From positions 1 through 31,562 of IMG/VR virus record IMGVR_UViG_3300007234_000054: a stretch of DNA of 31,562 nucleotides; one strand, given 5' to 3'. Numbering within the stretch: position 1 is the stretch's first letter; each line of letters opens with the position of its first letter. Shown here piece by piece: positions 1-6,879 of this stretch. The stretch is from a virus. The translations under genes and the position numbers were made by a program. A model generated the notes under the pieces. That model did no database searches. It was not told where the DNA came from and saw nothing but the letters and a program-made list of their open reading frames with translations.

Positions 1-32
1 GAGGGATTTTAATTGAGCACAAGGAAAGCGCA

Positions 33-374
33 ATGAAAGACAGAGATAACGAAGATTGCGTTCAAGAAGCAAGATCGAAAGGTAAGCGTGCGTTTCGAAG
101 TGGAACCCCACGAGAGGGTAATCCTTACCCGATAGGCACCAGTGATTATCGGTGGTGGGATGATGGCTTTTGCACCGCGCGTAAAACGTCGGTTTCTGAG
201 ATACCCGAGCCTGACGAGTATTGCGCTGGATGTTGGTACATCAAATGCCGGTGCAACGAACCGCATCCGTTCACTCCGAACGATGAAGGCTTTTGCACTT
301 GGTGCGGGTCGTGCGCGGAGAACGCGCCCAGCCACACGTTCGTATCTGACACGGGAGATAATGATGGGCATTAG
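33..374 (+). CDS. RMF/CrpP-like small protein with Cys-rich zinc-binding tail
   Basis: 113 aa. The N-terminal half (about residues 14-47) has the spacing seen in ribosome modulation factor/CrpP-like proteins: Ala-x3-Gly, a second Gly, then NPYP and an aromatic WWDDGF ending. The C-terminal half has Cys pairs at CAGC, CRC and CTWCGSC that could bind zinc. RMF family proteins bind ribosomes; whether this one does is inference. The ATG at 33 follows the Shine-Dalgarno-like AAGGAAAG. It is the first gene of the rightward block, and the next gene starts inside its last codons. The family call rests on motif spacing by eye. Confidence 0.6.
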   Translation: MKDRDNEDCVQEARSKGKRAFRSGTPREGNPYPIGTSDYRWWDDGFCTARKTSVSEIPEPDEYCAGCWYIKCRCNEPHPFTPNDEGFCTWCGSCAENAPSHTFVSDTGDNDGH

Positions 375-546
375 CACATACGCACAACGGATCATCGACG
401 AGAAGGACGCCGAGATCGAACGGCTGCGGGGTGCGGTTGAATACGCCATGCAGATGTTTAGCAGCAAGCGTCCGCCCGACCCCGACCTTGTGTTTGCGGC
501 GCTACAGCAAGCCTTAGAACCGTCCACTTGTGGAGACGAGAAATGA
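361..546 (+). CDS. Small hypothetical protein, N-terminal coiled coil
   Basis: 61 aa. I chose the ATG at 361 (a second in-frame ATG is at 364) because GGGAG lies just upstream; the same frame is open back to 142, but that longer form would overlap most of the previous gene. The N-terminal half, around RIIDEKDAEIERLRG, looks like an amphipathic helix or short coiled coil, as in many phage proteins of unknown role. It overlaps the upstream stop by 14 bases and its own stop overlaps the next start as ATGA, suggesting translational coupling. No function can be assigned. Confidence 0.6.
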   Translation: MMGISTYAQRIIDEKDAEIERLRGAVEYAMQMFSSKRPPDPDLVFAALQQALEPSTCGDEK

Positions 547-824
547 TCGTTCGTGATTTGCCGATAGGGGCGACTTTCAAGTTCGTGGATCGGTTTCCTG
601 ACGAACGACACGGCATGTCTGCAACGCGGACGTACATCTACCGTAAGTTAGCAGAGGAAGTCGAAATTAAGCGCATGACGCCTGTTCAGAAGATTCGCAC
701 GACGCATGTTCGAGACGATGGCACGGTGGTCTTTGATTACAACCACGGGGCCGCAGCGGTGTCTTACGTGGACGCCATGTTGCCAGTCTCCTCCGATATT
801 GCCGGGAGTTCTGACGATGGCTGA
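543..824 (+). CDS. Hypothetical protein, small beta-rich
   Basis: 93 aa. The ATG at 543 follows GGAG at 532-535 and overlaps the previous stop (ATGA), which fixes the start over the upstream ATG at 528. The opening IVRDLPIGATFKFVDR and the alternating Val/Thr pattern near HVRDDGTVVFDYN suggest a compact beta-barrel-like fold. Short phage proteins with a similar 'LPVGATF' opening are common, but I know of no assigned function. It sits in the early accessory gene string and ends 8 bases into the next gene. Confidence 0.6.
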   Translation: MIVRDLPIGATFKFVDRFPDERHGMSATRTYIYRKLAEEVEIKRMTPVQKIRTTHVRDDGTVVFDYNHGAAAVSYVDAMLPVSSDIAGSSDDG

Positions 825-1020
825 ATGCCAGCGATGCGAGGGGCGCGGCCATGCGCCGGTCGCCCTGGGCGGAACCGAGGGACGCTTCTACAACCACGTC
901 CACATTCAACTGAGCGGGGAATGCCCGTTCTGCGAGGGAAGCGGCAAACTGCCAGATCACATCGACCAGTGGCCAGAGCGAACACCCCCGTCCGTTTCTG
1001 AGGAGAAAGACCGTGGCTGA
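817..1020 (+). CDS. DnaJ-type zinc-knuckle protein
   Basis: 67 aa. Two motifs, CQRCEGRG near the start and CPFCEGSG in the middle, match the CxxCxGxG pattern of the DnaJ zinc-binding domain, so this is probably a free-standing zinc knuckle. Phages often carry such peptides; their partners are unknown. The ATG at 817 follows GGGAG around 804-808. It overlaps the genes on both sides by 8 bases. The last codons contain the sequence CGTCCGTTTCTGAGGAG, which doubles as the Shine-Dalgarno region of the next gene and recurs elsewhere in the block. Confidence 0.65.
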   Translation: MAECQRCEGRGHAPVALGGTEGRFYNHVHIQLSGECPFCEGSGKLPDHIDQWPERTPPSVSEEKDRG

Positions 1021-1291
1021 TCTGACGCCCAACCAGCGCCGCGTGCTGAAAACCATGAACGGTATTCGATGGGAGGGGTCCCCCGCTGTCTGCTCGTTCA
1101 AACTGGTTGCAAGCAAAAGCGGTCTGTCCCGCCCGAGCGCCAAGCGTGCCGTGCGCCAACTGGCCGACATGGGACTGGCGGAATACTCGGCAATGTTCAA
1201 CGACGACGGGATGATCTGCGGCTCAGGCTACATGTTGACGAGCGAGGGTGAGGCCGAAGCGTCGGTTTCTGAGGAAGGAGATAGGCCATGA
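1013..1291 (+). CDS. Winged-helix DNA-binding protein (putative regulator)
   Basis: 92 aa starting at GTG 1013, with GAGGAG at 1001-1005 as a strong ribosome site. The pattern LTPNQRRVLKTM, then a Ser-Arg-Pro-Ser-Ala-Lys-Arg-Ala-Val-Arg-Gln-Leu recognition-helix-like segment and LADMGLAEYS, is typical of small winged-helix/MarR-like modules. It is the only recognisable sequence-specific DNA-binding candidate in the window, so it is worth considering as a partner for the dispersed palindrome, though nothing in the sequence links them. The tail SVSEEGDRP echoes that of the upstream gene. ATGA overlap with the next gene. Confidence 0.6.
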   Translation: MADLTPNQRRVLKTMNGIRWEGSPAVCSFKLVASKSGLSRPSAKRAVRQLADMGLAEYSAMFNDDGMICGSGYMLTSEGEAEASVSEEGDRP

Positions 1292-1575
1292 TGTTCATGT
1301 TCAAAGGCGGCAATATCATCCCCGTAATGAATGAGCGCCATCGGTGGCTGTGGCATAAAGATGTGCTTAGTAAGTCGGAGCGTAAAGAACTGGATCAGTA
1401 CCACAAAAAGATCACAGAGCTTATGACTTCTTTAACAGCCCTTGATGACACTATCTCAGCGATGGCAGGAACTGGATTAAAATACACACCTGAGTTTCGT
1501 GAAGTTCTCGAAGCCCGTAACGATCTGGCGGGTAGCTTAGGGTTGCACCCTCGCATAGTACATGACATCACGTGA
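1288..1575 (+). CDS. Hypothetical protein ending inside a palindrome
   Basis: 95 aa. ATG 1288 follows GAAGGAGATAGG, a strong ribosome site. The middle (SKSERKELDQYHKKITELMTS) is predicted helical and charged. The last four residues, DIT plus the TGA stop, are read from the first copy of the 18-bp palindrome at 1563-1580, so the palindrome supplies the end of this gene. Either the repeat was inserted near an old 3' end or the site has been kept at a gene boundary. No known family recognised. Confidence 0.6.
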   Translation: MMFMFKGGNIIPVMNERHRWLWHKDVLSKSERKELDQYHKKITELMTSLTALDDTISAMAGTGLKYTPEFREVLEARNDLAGSLGLHPRIVHDIT

Positions 1576-1580
1576 TGTCA
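1563..1580. repeat. 18-bp palindrome copy 1 (perfect)
   Basis: TGACATCACGTGATGTCA. It spans the stop codon of the 1288-1575 gene and lies just before the ribosome site (AAGGAAGAG) of the DNA polymerase gene, so it sits at a gene junction. Confidence 0.97.
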
Positions 1581-1591
1581 AAAGGAAGAGC

Positions 1592-3760
1592 ATGATTACG
1601 TTCGACTTCGAAACCAAATCGTATGCCGAGCTAAAAAAGGTCGGGGCTTGGTGCTACGCGGAAGACCCAACCACAGAGATCGTGTGCTGCGCGTATGGCA
1701 TCGACGCCGAACCAATTCAAACATGGTGGCCGGGCAAGAGATTGACCGGACCGCAGGCATGGCACGGCCACATGTACCCGCTGCCTATGCCATTCGATCT
1801 CTACCTAGCGATATCGGCTGGCGATACAATCGAAGCGTGGAACGTAGCCTTCGAACGCGCAATCTGGGCTAACATCATGGTCCCTACGCACGGCTGGATA
1901 AACGTCCGGCACGAGCAGTGGCATGATACGATGGCGGCGGCGGCGTACTACGCACTGCCTCTGGGGTTGGATCAATGCGCTCGTGCTCTAAAGATCGGGG
2001 GGAAGAACCCGGAAGGCGGACGCCTGATTACAAAGTATTCGAAACTTCATCTTGATACGGCGCATAAGCTGAAGGTGAAGCGAGAAGAAGCTGGTCTCCC
2101 TCACATCCCCGACAATGAGTGGGTGCCTTGGCGAGAGATGACGAAAACAGAAAGGGATAAGAACCCGAACGCCAAGGAAGACGGCGGGTACTTCAATAAC
2201 GACTTCGGATTGTTTGTCGAGTACTGCATCGATGACGTGAAGAACGAACAGGATGTCAGTGATTTCCTTGGTGATCTACCTGCGCAAGAGCAAGAGATAT
2301 TTCATCTTGACCAAAAGATCAATCTTCGCGGTATCAAGCTGGATGAAGTGTCGATAAGCAACGCACGCCATGTGGCCGAGCAAAGGGCGCAAGACCTATC
2401 CGAAGAGTTCTTTAAGTTGACCGGGTACAAGCCTTCTCAAACTGTAGCTTTAATGGATTGGTTTAAAGAGCAAGGCTACGATCTCGATAACATGCAAGCG
2501 GACTATCTTGAAAGCGTGTTAGAGGGCGATGAAGATGTCACCTTAGAGGGCGACGCACTTAAAGCTGTGCGTTTGCGGCTGAAGTTCAACAAGGCTTCGA
2601 CCAAGAAACTGGACGCCATGTTACGTCAGCGGGCGAAAGATGGCCGTGCCAAGTTTCAGATGCGATACCATGGCGCAAGTACCGGGCGTTGGACTGGCTC
2701 TGGGTTTCAGCCCTTGAACCTTGTGAAATCTTACGAGAAGGTGCCGCCCGATAGACTAGTTGCAGACATCAGTTTCCGAGATGCTGAGTACCTAGACATG
2801 GTGTACGGCGATGCCATGGAAGCGGTGAGTAAGGCATCTCGCCACCACATCATAGCTGAGAAAGGCCATCGCATTATCGCTGGCGATTTCGTGTCTATCG
2901 AGGCCGTGCTTCTAGCTTGCACTGCCGAAGAGACATGGAAAGTGGAAGCGTTCCAGCGCGGCGATCCTATCTATGAGTTGATGGGGTGCAAAATCCATAA
3001 CTTACCAGACGAAGCCGTCGCGCTAGCGAAGAAAGATAAGCAAGCTTTCAAGGACAAGTATCCGGTCGAACGCTTCGATGGCAAAACAGGCGAACTTGCT
3101 TTTGGCTACCAAGGTGCGCTGGGCGCATGGCGTAAGTTCGATAGCAGCGACCGATACACTGATGAACATATCATCGAAAACATTTGCAAGCCATGGCGGC
3201 AGGCACACCCTGCGATCACCCAATACTGGAAAGATTTGGAATGGGCAGCTAAGCAAGCGGTAGACAACCCCGGCAAGGAGTTTGGCGTCGGACCCATCGG
3301 CTTCAAAGTCATCGATGAGTGGCTATCCATGGAGCTACCCAATGGCAAGCGCATCTGGTACTACGAACCGAAGTTGAAATTGGGCTGGCCACAGTGGCAC
3401 AAGCCTAAAGAATACGATGAGTGCGCGGACGGAACATGCGATTGCAAGAAGGTCTTGAAGCTATGCTACATGGCCCAGAAAGAAGGGCAGTGGCGCGTCA
3501 CCTATACCTATGGGGGCAAGCTAGCGGAGAACGCTACACAGGCCACGTCACGTGAAGTTCTGGTGCCTGCTATGAAACGCCTAGAAGCGGCAGGATACCC
3601 CATCGTCTTGACCGTGTATGATGAAATCGTATGCGAAGTGCCAGATGGCTTCGGCGATGTTAAAGAGTTCCAAGAGATCATGCGAGAACTACCGGGAGAT
3701 TGGGCTAAAGGGTGGCCGATCAACGTGGACGTATGGGAGGGCGAGCGTTATCGCAAGTAA
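1592..3760 (+). CDS. Family A DNA polymerase with 3'-5' exonuclease domain
   Basis: 722 aa replicative polymerase of the T7/Pol I class. The start ITFDFETKS carries exonuclease motif I (Asp-x-Glu at residues 5-7). The polymerase half shows motif A (AGDFVSIEA, about residue 430), motif B (Lys...GYQG, about 491-512) and motif C as VYDEIV (about 675), where many relatives have HDE. I chose ATG 1592, preceded by AAGGAAGAG; the frame is open back to ATG 1562, but that start lies in the palindrome, lacks a ribosome site and would add TSRDV. It copies the phage genome with proofreading. No primase or helicase is in the window, so those genes lie elsewhere or are host-supplied. Confidence 0.95.
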   Translation: MITFDFETKSYAELKKVGAWCYAEDPTTEIVCCAYGIDAEPIQTWWPGKRLTGPQAWHGHMYPLPMPFDLYLAISAGDTIEAWNVAFERAIWANIMVPTHGWINVRHEQWHDTMAAAAYYALPLGLDQCARALKIGGKNPEGGRLITKYSKLHLDTAHKLKVKREEAGLPHIPDNEWVPWREMTKTERDKNPNAKEDGGYFNNDFGLFVEYCIDDVKNEQDVSDFLGDLPAQEQEIFHLDQKINLRGIKLDEVSISNARHVAEQRAQDLSEEFFKLTGYKPSQTVALMDWFKEQGYDLDNMQADYLESVLEGDEDVTLEGDALKAVRLRLKFNKASTKKLDAMLRQRAKDGRAKFQMRYHGASTGRWTGSGFQPLNLVKSYEKVPPDRLVADISFRDAEYLDMVYGDAMEAVSKASRHHIIAEKGHRIIAGDFVSIEAVLLACTAEETWKVEAFQRGDPIYELMGCKIHNLPDEAVALAKKDKQAFKDKYPVERFDGKTGELAFGYQGALGAWRKFDSSDRYTDEHIIENICKPWRQAHPAITQYWKDLEWAAKQAVDNPGKEFGVGPIGFKVIDEWLSMELPNGKRIWYYEPKLKLGWPQWHKPKEYDECADGTCDCKKVLKLCYMAQKEGQWRVTYTYGGKLAENATQATSREVLVPAMKRLEAAGYPIVLTVYDEIVCEVPDGFGDVKEFQEIMRELPGDWAKGWPINVDVWEGERYRK

Positions 3761-3762
3761 TT

Positions 3763-4173
3763 ATGATTGAAGTTTGGAAAGATATACCAAAAACTAAAGG
3801 TTTCTATCAAGTGAGCAACATGGGGCGAGTCCGTTCTGTGGACCGCAAGGTAAAGCATCAAAGATATAATAAAAAAATATTCTATAAAGGTCGAGTTCTG
3901 GCGACAGGTCGCAAGCTATCGAAAGGATACCCCATAGTTGTTTTAAGTTTAGGACCAAAACAGATAACTAAAACTGTGCATAGACTGGTGGCCGAAGCGT
4001 TCGTACCGAACCCTCAAAAACTCCCTGTTGTAATGCATAAAGATGACGATCCGTTGAACGCGAAAGCATCTAATCTTGAATGGGGTACAAACACAGATAA
4101 TATGAGGGATAAGAAGTGCCCGCATTGTGGCAAGCATATCTATAAAGGAGCTTATGATGATAGCCCTGCTTAA
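3763..4173 (+). CDS. HNH homing endonuclease (NUMOD4 + HNH)
   Basis: 136 aa. Residues about 3-25 (VWKDIPKTKGFYQVSNMGRV) are a NUMOD4-type DNA-binding motif. The region HRLVAEAFVPNP...VMHKDDDPLNAKASNLEWGT is the HNH nuclease core. A CPHCGKH zinc-like motif closes the protein. It begins 3 bases after the polymerase stop with a poor ribosome site, and its DNA is visibly more A/T-rich (the stretch near 3865-3885 is almost all A and T), both typical of a mobile intruder gene. It probably nicks or cuts intron-less alleles at or near the polymerase gene. It overlaps the next gene by 20 bases. Confidence 0.88.
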   Translation: MIEVWKDIPKTKGFYQVSNMGRVRSVDRKVKHQRYNKKIFYKGRVLATGRKLSKGYPIVVLSLGPKQITKTVHRLVAEAFVPNPQKLPVVMHKDDDPLNAKASNLEWGTNTDNMRDKKCPHCGKHIYKGAYDDSPA

Positions 4174-4354
4174 GGAAGCCATCTATAAGTGGCTGAACCC
4201 CGTGCAGTATACGAACAAGTACAGCGTGATTGTGACATCACGTGATGTCTACTACGACTACGAAATATGGGATGATTACGAAGGCAAGGTTGTAGTTGAT
4301 GGGTTTGTATGGGGCGGGGACTACTGCCTCGTGCTGGCAGACAAAGAAACATGA
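4154..4354 (+). CDS. Small hypothetical protein with in-frame palindrome
   Basis: 66 aa. AAAGGAG at 4144-4150 favours ATG 4154 or 4157 over the in-frame ATG at 4127. Residues 28-32 (TSRDV) are encoded by palindrome copy 2. The sequence is aromatic and acidic (YYDYEIWDDYEG) with a beta-strand pattern, and reads like a short SH3-like or beta-sheet protein, but no family is recognised. It overlaps the HNH gene's 3' end by 20 bases. A 21-base gap with a ribosome site separates it from the resolvase gene. Confidence 0.55.
   Translation: MMIALLKEAIYKWLNPVQYTNKYSVIVTSRDVYYDYEIWDDYEGKVVVDGFVWGGDYCLVLADKET
4233..4250. repeat. 18-bp palindrome copy 2 (17/18)
   Basis: TGACATCACGTGATGTCT, with T in place of the last A. 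It lies inside the 4154-4354 gene in the frame that reads Thr-Ser-Arg-Asp-Val. Confidence 0.95.
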
Positions 4355-4375
4355 AGATCAGGAAAGGAAAAACAT

Positions 4376-4921
4376 TTGTCTAGAAGAGTGATAGGTATAG
4401 ACCCCGGCCTATCTGGGGCAATCGCCATCTATGATGGTGAAGAGATCGATGTGTGGGAGATGCCCCTGCGTACTGTGGCCAAGCAACGCCGCCGCACCGT
4501 GACAAGGCAAGTACAAGGAGAGAAGATCAAGAGCAAGAAGATGGTTGAAGTAGGGCAGAACTATGTCGATGAAGAAGGTCTTCACGAGCTTATGCTTGAT
4601 AAGAAATTCAACGGCACTGCTCCACGGGTATACCTAGAAGAAGTACATGCCATGCCTCAGCAGGGTGTCACATCGATGTTTAACTTTGGCATGGCTTACG
4701 GTATCGTACGCGGGATGTTCTCAAGCTGGGAGTACGAGATCGTAGATGTTCGCCCGCAAGAATGGAGGAAGTATCTCGATGTTCTGCCTGATAAGGAAGG
4801 CAGTATTATCACGGCCACTGCCCTGATGCCTGATGGTGTTGGAGAATGGCACTCACATGACGGCAAAGCCGAGGCTGCGCTGATCGCTTACTATGGATGG
4901 GAGAAAGAGAATGAGCGTTAA
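4376..4921 (+). CDS. RuvC-like Holliday junction resolvase
   Basis: 181 aa. The opening RRVIGIDPGLSGAIAIYD has the first catalytic Asp of the RuvC/RNase H fold. YLEEVHAMPQQG supplies the central Glu, and SHDGKAEAALIAYYG the C-terminal Asp/Glu pair. The enzyme resolves branched DNA made during phage replication and recombination before packaging. The reading frame starts at TTG 4376, a few bases after AAGGAA at 4364-4369; an ATG at 4351 is out of frame and opens only 10 codons. The stop overlaps the next gene by 11 bases. Confidence 0.88.
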   Translation: MSRRVIGIDPGLSGAIAIYDGEEIDVWEMPLRTVAKQRRRTVTRQVQGEKIKSKKMVEVGQNYVDEEGLHELMLDKKFNGTAPRVYLEEVHAMPQQGVTSMFNFGMAYGIVRGMFSSWEYEIVDVRPQEWRKYLDVLPDKEGSIITATALMPDGVGEWHSHDGKAEAALIAYYGWEKENER

Positions 4922-5609
4922 GGACCATATCGAGAACAGCGGCAAGAGCATACCGCAAGAGCGCATGAAAGAATACGATCATCCGTTGGATAACTTTCGA
5001 CGGATCGATCTTATCAAGCAGGCGGTCAAAGACTGTGAGGACGCAGAAATACGGCACGCGCTTGAGATGATCGGTGTCAAGATGGCGAGGCTCGTGACTA
5101 CGCCGGATCACCAAGATAGCATCGACGATATCCAAGGATACGCCGAGACGATCAACATGATCTGGCAGAAGCGCAAGAACCTAGAGCGTTCTTTAGTCGT
5201 GCCAGAAGGGCACTCTGTCCCCGCCCCGCCTAAACCTCTTGTGACATCACGTGATGTCACACCAGAGAAAGCAAGCACCAGTCTATTAACCAACGAGCGT
5301 TTCGGGACTGCGGACCACGCCACCGCGATGGATATTATATCGCGTGATGCCGCCCCAAAGAAAGCAATGCCTGATCCCGTATTCGTGGGCTTCCCCGTCT
5401 TCGTTCCGGGGATCGAAGAGCGTCCTCCGCAGTGCGAGATGACACCCCGCGCCATGATTGATGGCGGCGGCTACACGTGCAAGCGTTGTAACTACGACAT
5501 AGCGGTAGGAGCTTTAAGAGAGCCTATCGAGTGCCGTCGCTTCTGCGAGCACGCTAAAGAATGGGGCGACTGCCCCGACTGTCGCCATCGAACTAGCGTA
5601 ACGTCTTAG
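4911..5609 (+). CDS. DUF6378-like protein with C-terminal zinc-binding region
   Basis: 232 aa. ATG 4911 follows GGGAGAAAGAG. Residues about 1-90 (ERMKEYDHPLDNFRRI... GVKMARLVTTPDHQDSIDDIQGYA) fit the phage DUF6378 family of small helical proteins, possibly related to nucleotide pyrophosphohydrolases but of unproven activity. A linker of about 60 residues holds palindrome copy 3 (TSRDV at residues 112-116) and a decayed second copy (ISRDA, about 143-147). The C-terminal part has CKRC, a later single Cys, FCEH and CPDCRH, likely a zinc-binding region. It is the last rightward gene and overlaps the opposing holin-like gene by 17 bases. Confidence 0.72.
   Translation: MSVKDHIENSGKSIPQERMKEYDHPLDNFRRIDLIKQAVKDCEDAEIRHALEMIGVKMARLVTTPDHQDSIDDIQGYAETINMIWQKRKNLERSLVVPEGHSVPAPPKPLVTSRDVTPEKASTSLLTNERFGTADHATAMDIISRDAAPKKAMPDPVFVGFPVFVPGIEERPPQCEMTPRAMIDGGGYTCKRCNYDIAVGALREPIECRRFCEHAKEWGDCPDCRHRTSVTS
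5242..5259. repeat. 18-bp palindrome copy 3 (perfect; symmetry extends to 22 bp)
   Basis: TGACATCACGTGATGTCA, with matching flanks that extend the inverted symmetry to 5240-5261. It lies in the linker of the DUF6378-like gene and is read as TSRDV. Confidence 0.97.
5335..5352. repeat. Decayed palindrome copy
   Basis: 13 of 18 positions match the palindrome (intact core CGTGATG). Translation is ISRDA, and the following codons (APKKA) parallel TPEKA after copy 3, so a unit of about 35 bases appears duplicated 93 bases apart and then diverged. Confidence 0.55.
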
Positions 5610-6183
5610 GCGGCTCCTGCCTGTTACGGTCGCCGTACCACCAAACGAATGCGGTGGTGAACAGGTAAGTGAACGACGCGATGAAGTACATGGTTACAGC
5701 CTGCGCCTGCTCCGGCGTGGGCTGTATCGCGTAGGTCTCCAATAACTCACGGTACTGCCAGTACATAAGCGTATTCAAGATGGCCATGTATAGGGTCAAG
5801 CCGGGGCGCATGGCTCCCCGGAAGAAGTCGAGAAGCAGAAGCAGGAACGAGGATATGTTCTGTAGGAACCCGCCGACTTTGCCTTCGGTGAAGGTACGGC
5901 CTTCGGAGAACAGCTTCGGCTCCGTCTGGTAAGACGCCGCGTGTGCCTTGGCGCTGGCGATATCGTCAGCTTCTTCTCGTTGGATATCCGCTATGGCGAT
6001 AGCGTTCTGCCCTTCAAGTTTCAGGGTTTCGATATCATGCTTACGTTCTTCCGCCCGCTCCTTGGAGCGAAGCTCGAACATCTTTGCCTCGTGCTTGCTC
6101 TTCAGCCACGTGCCAACGACGCCTGTGATGCCGCCGAGGACTGTACCAAGGCCACCGCTCATGAGGTTAAGAATGAAATCCAT
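5593..6183 (-). CDS. Holin-like membrane protein (3-TM GTA-holin type)
   Basis: 196 aa. A glycine-rich N-terminal segment (SGGLGTVLGGITGVVGTW) is followed by a long charged helix (about residues 30-80) and two hydrophobic segments near residues 120-140 and 160-180, ending with a charged tail. This layout matches the 3-TM 'gene transfer release' holin family, which makes holes in the inner membrane at lysis. It is the last gene of the leftward late block, where a lysis function fits. It overlaps the upstream DUF5675-like gene by 17 bases and the opposing DUF6378-like gene by 17 bases. Activity is inferred from family and position. Confidence 0.75.
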   Translation of the reverse strand: MDFILNLMSGGLGTVLGGITGVVGTWLKSKHEAKMFELRSKERAEERKHDIETLKLEGQNAIAIADIQREEADDIASAKAHAASYQTEPKLFSEGRTFTEGKVGGFLQNISSFLLLLLDFFRGAMRPGLTLYMAILNTLMYWQYRELLETYAIQPTPEQAQAVTMYFIASFTYLFTTAFVWWYGDRNRQEPPKTLR

Positions 6184-6598
6184 CGTTCCAAATCTCCAAT
6201 TTAAAAGCTTGTCGTTTCATCGTGTCTTCCAGTAATCGCACCGCTGGACGCGAAATCAGTACGGCCTTCTGATCCTTGATAGCGCCCAGCTTTTTACCCA
6301 GCGCAATACAGCCATATAGGTGGGACTTGTACCCCTTGCTTCGGTCGCCCATCAGGTTCGCAGGATGGATGCGGATACCTGAGCGCCCCGGTACTTCCGA
6401 TACTAGATACATCTCTCGTTTGAACGCCGGGCTGTAGGTCCACAGTACAGTGTAGGAACCCTCCGGGATACACGATACGTTTGCGGCATTCTGTCGGTCC
6501 GGTAGCTCGCCTGTGAAAGCCCAAGTATCTCCAAAGAACATACGCCCGAAGGTGCCTTGGTCCCCGGTCTCGAACCTTTGCAGAAACACAGTAGGCAT
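6167..6598 (-). CDS. DUF5675-like protein (lysis-cassette enzyme candidate)
   Basis: 143 aa. The preferred start is ATG 6598, which overlaps the upstream stop as TAATG; an in-frame ATG at 6676 would sit inside the neighbouring gene. The order RFETGDQGTFG, SCIPEGSYT, GRSGIRIHPAN and then YGCIALG is that of DUF5675. The His and the Gly-Cys-Ile motif recall the active site of L,D-transpeptidase-like (YkuD) enzymes, so a role in cell-wall remodelling or lysis is possible but unproven. No other cell-wall hydrolase is recognisable in the window, which makes this the best endolysin candidate. Confidence 0.75.
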   Translation of the reverse strand: MPTVFLQRFETGDQGTFGRMFFGDTWAFTGELPDRQNAANVSCIPEGSYTVLWTYSPAFKREMYLVSEVPGRSGIRIHPANLMGDRSKGYKSHLYGCIALGKKLGAIKDQKAVLISRPAVRLLEDTMKRQAFKLEIWNDGFHS

Positions 6599-6879
6599 TA
6601 GTCCGCGCATTCCATGAACATGGCCGGGTCGAGTGATGCTTTCGCAAGTGCGCGTTCGTTGGCTTTCTGAAGACACCAGCGGATTTCATTCTTTTGCTTG
6701 AACAACGCATCTTCGACACGCCACTCAACAACAGCATCCGGGTTGACGGCTTTCTGAATATACTCAACTGAGAAGTACAGGCGGGCGACAGCCGCGACAG
6801 CAACAAACGTGAAGCAGATAAGGAACCAATATTGCTTCAGAAACAGGAGAGCCGGATTTGCGCGACGGTCCTCGGTCAT
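6598..6879 (-). CDS. Small single-pass membrane protein (spanin-like layout)
   Basis: 93 aa. Basic N-terminus (MTEDRRANPALLFLKQY), one hydrophobic segment at about residues 15-35, then a soluble charged domain ending MECAD. An N-in membrane protein with a periplasmic helical domain, located between holin-like genes, resembles inner-membrane spanins (Rz), but it lacks an obvious partner lipoprotein and is short. Its stop overlaps the next start (TAATG), and its start overlaps the upstream stop by 4 bases. Confidence 0.6.
   Translation of the reverse strand: MTEDRRANPALLFLKQYWFLICFTFVAVAAVARLYFSVEYIQKAVNPDAVVEWRVEDALFKQKNEIRWCLQKANERALAKASLDPAMFMECAD

Noticed and set aside
1562-1591. Upstream polymerase start inside the palindrome
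   Set aside because: No ribosome site, and family members begin at the equivalent of ITFDFET, right after ATG 1592.
3541-3560. CACGTCACGTGAAGTTC in the polymerase gene, read as ATSREVL, resembling the palindrome
   Set aside because: Only part of one side matches, and the segment falls in a conserved polymerase stretch (GGKL-EN-TQA), so similarity is probably due to the protein.
4351-4383. 10-codon frame from ATG 4351 before the resolvase
   Set aside because: Too short to support as a gene; it could be a leader peptide, but nothing shows this.
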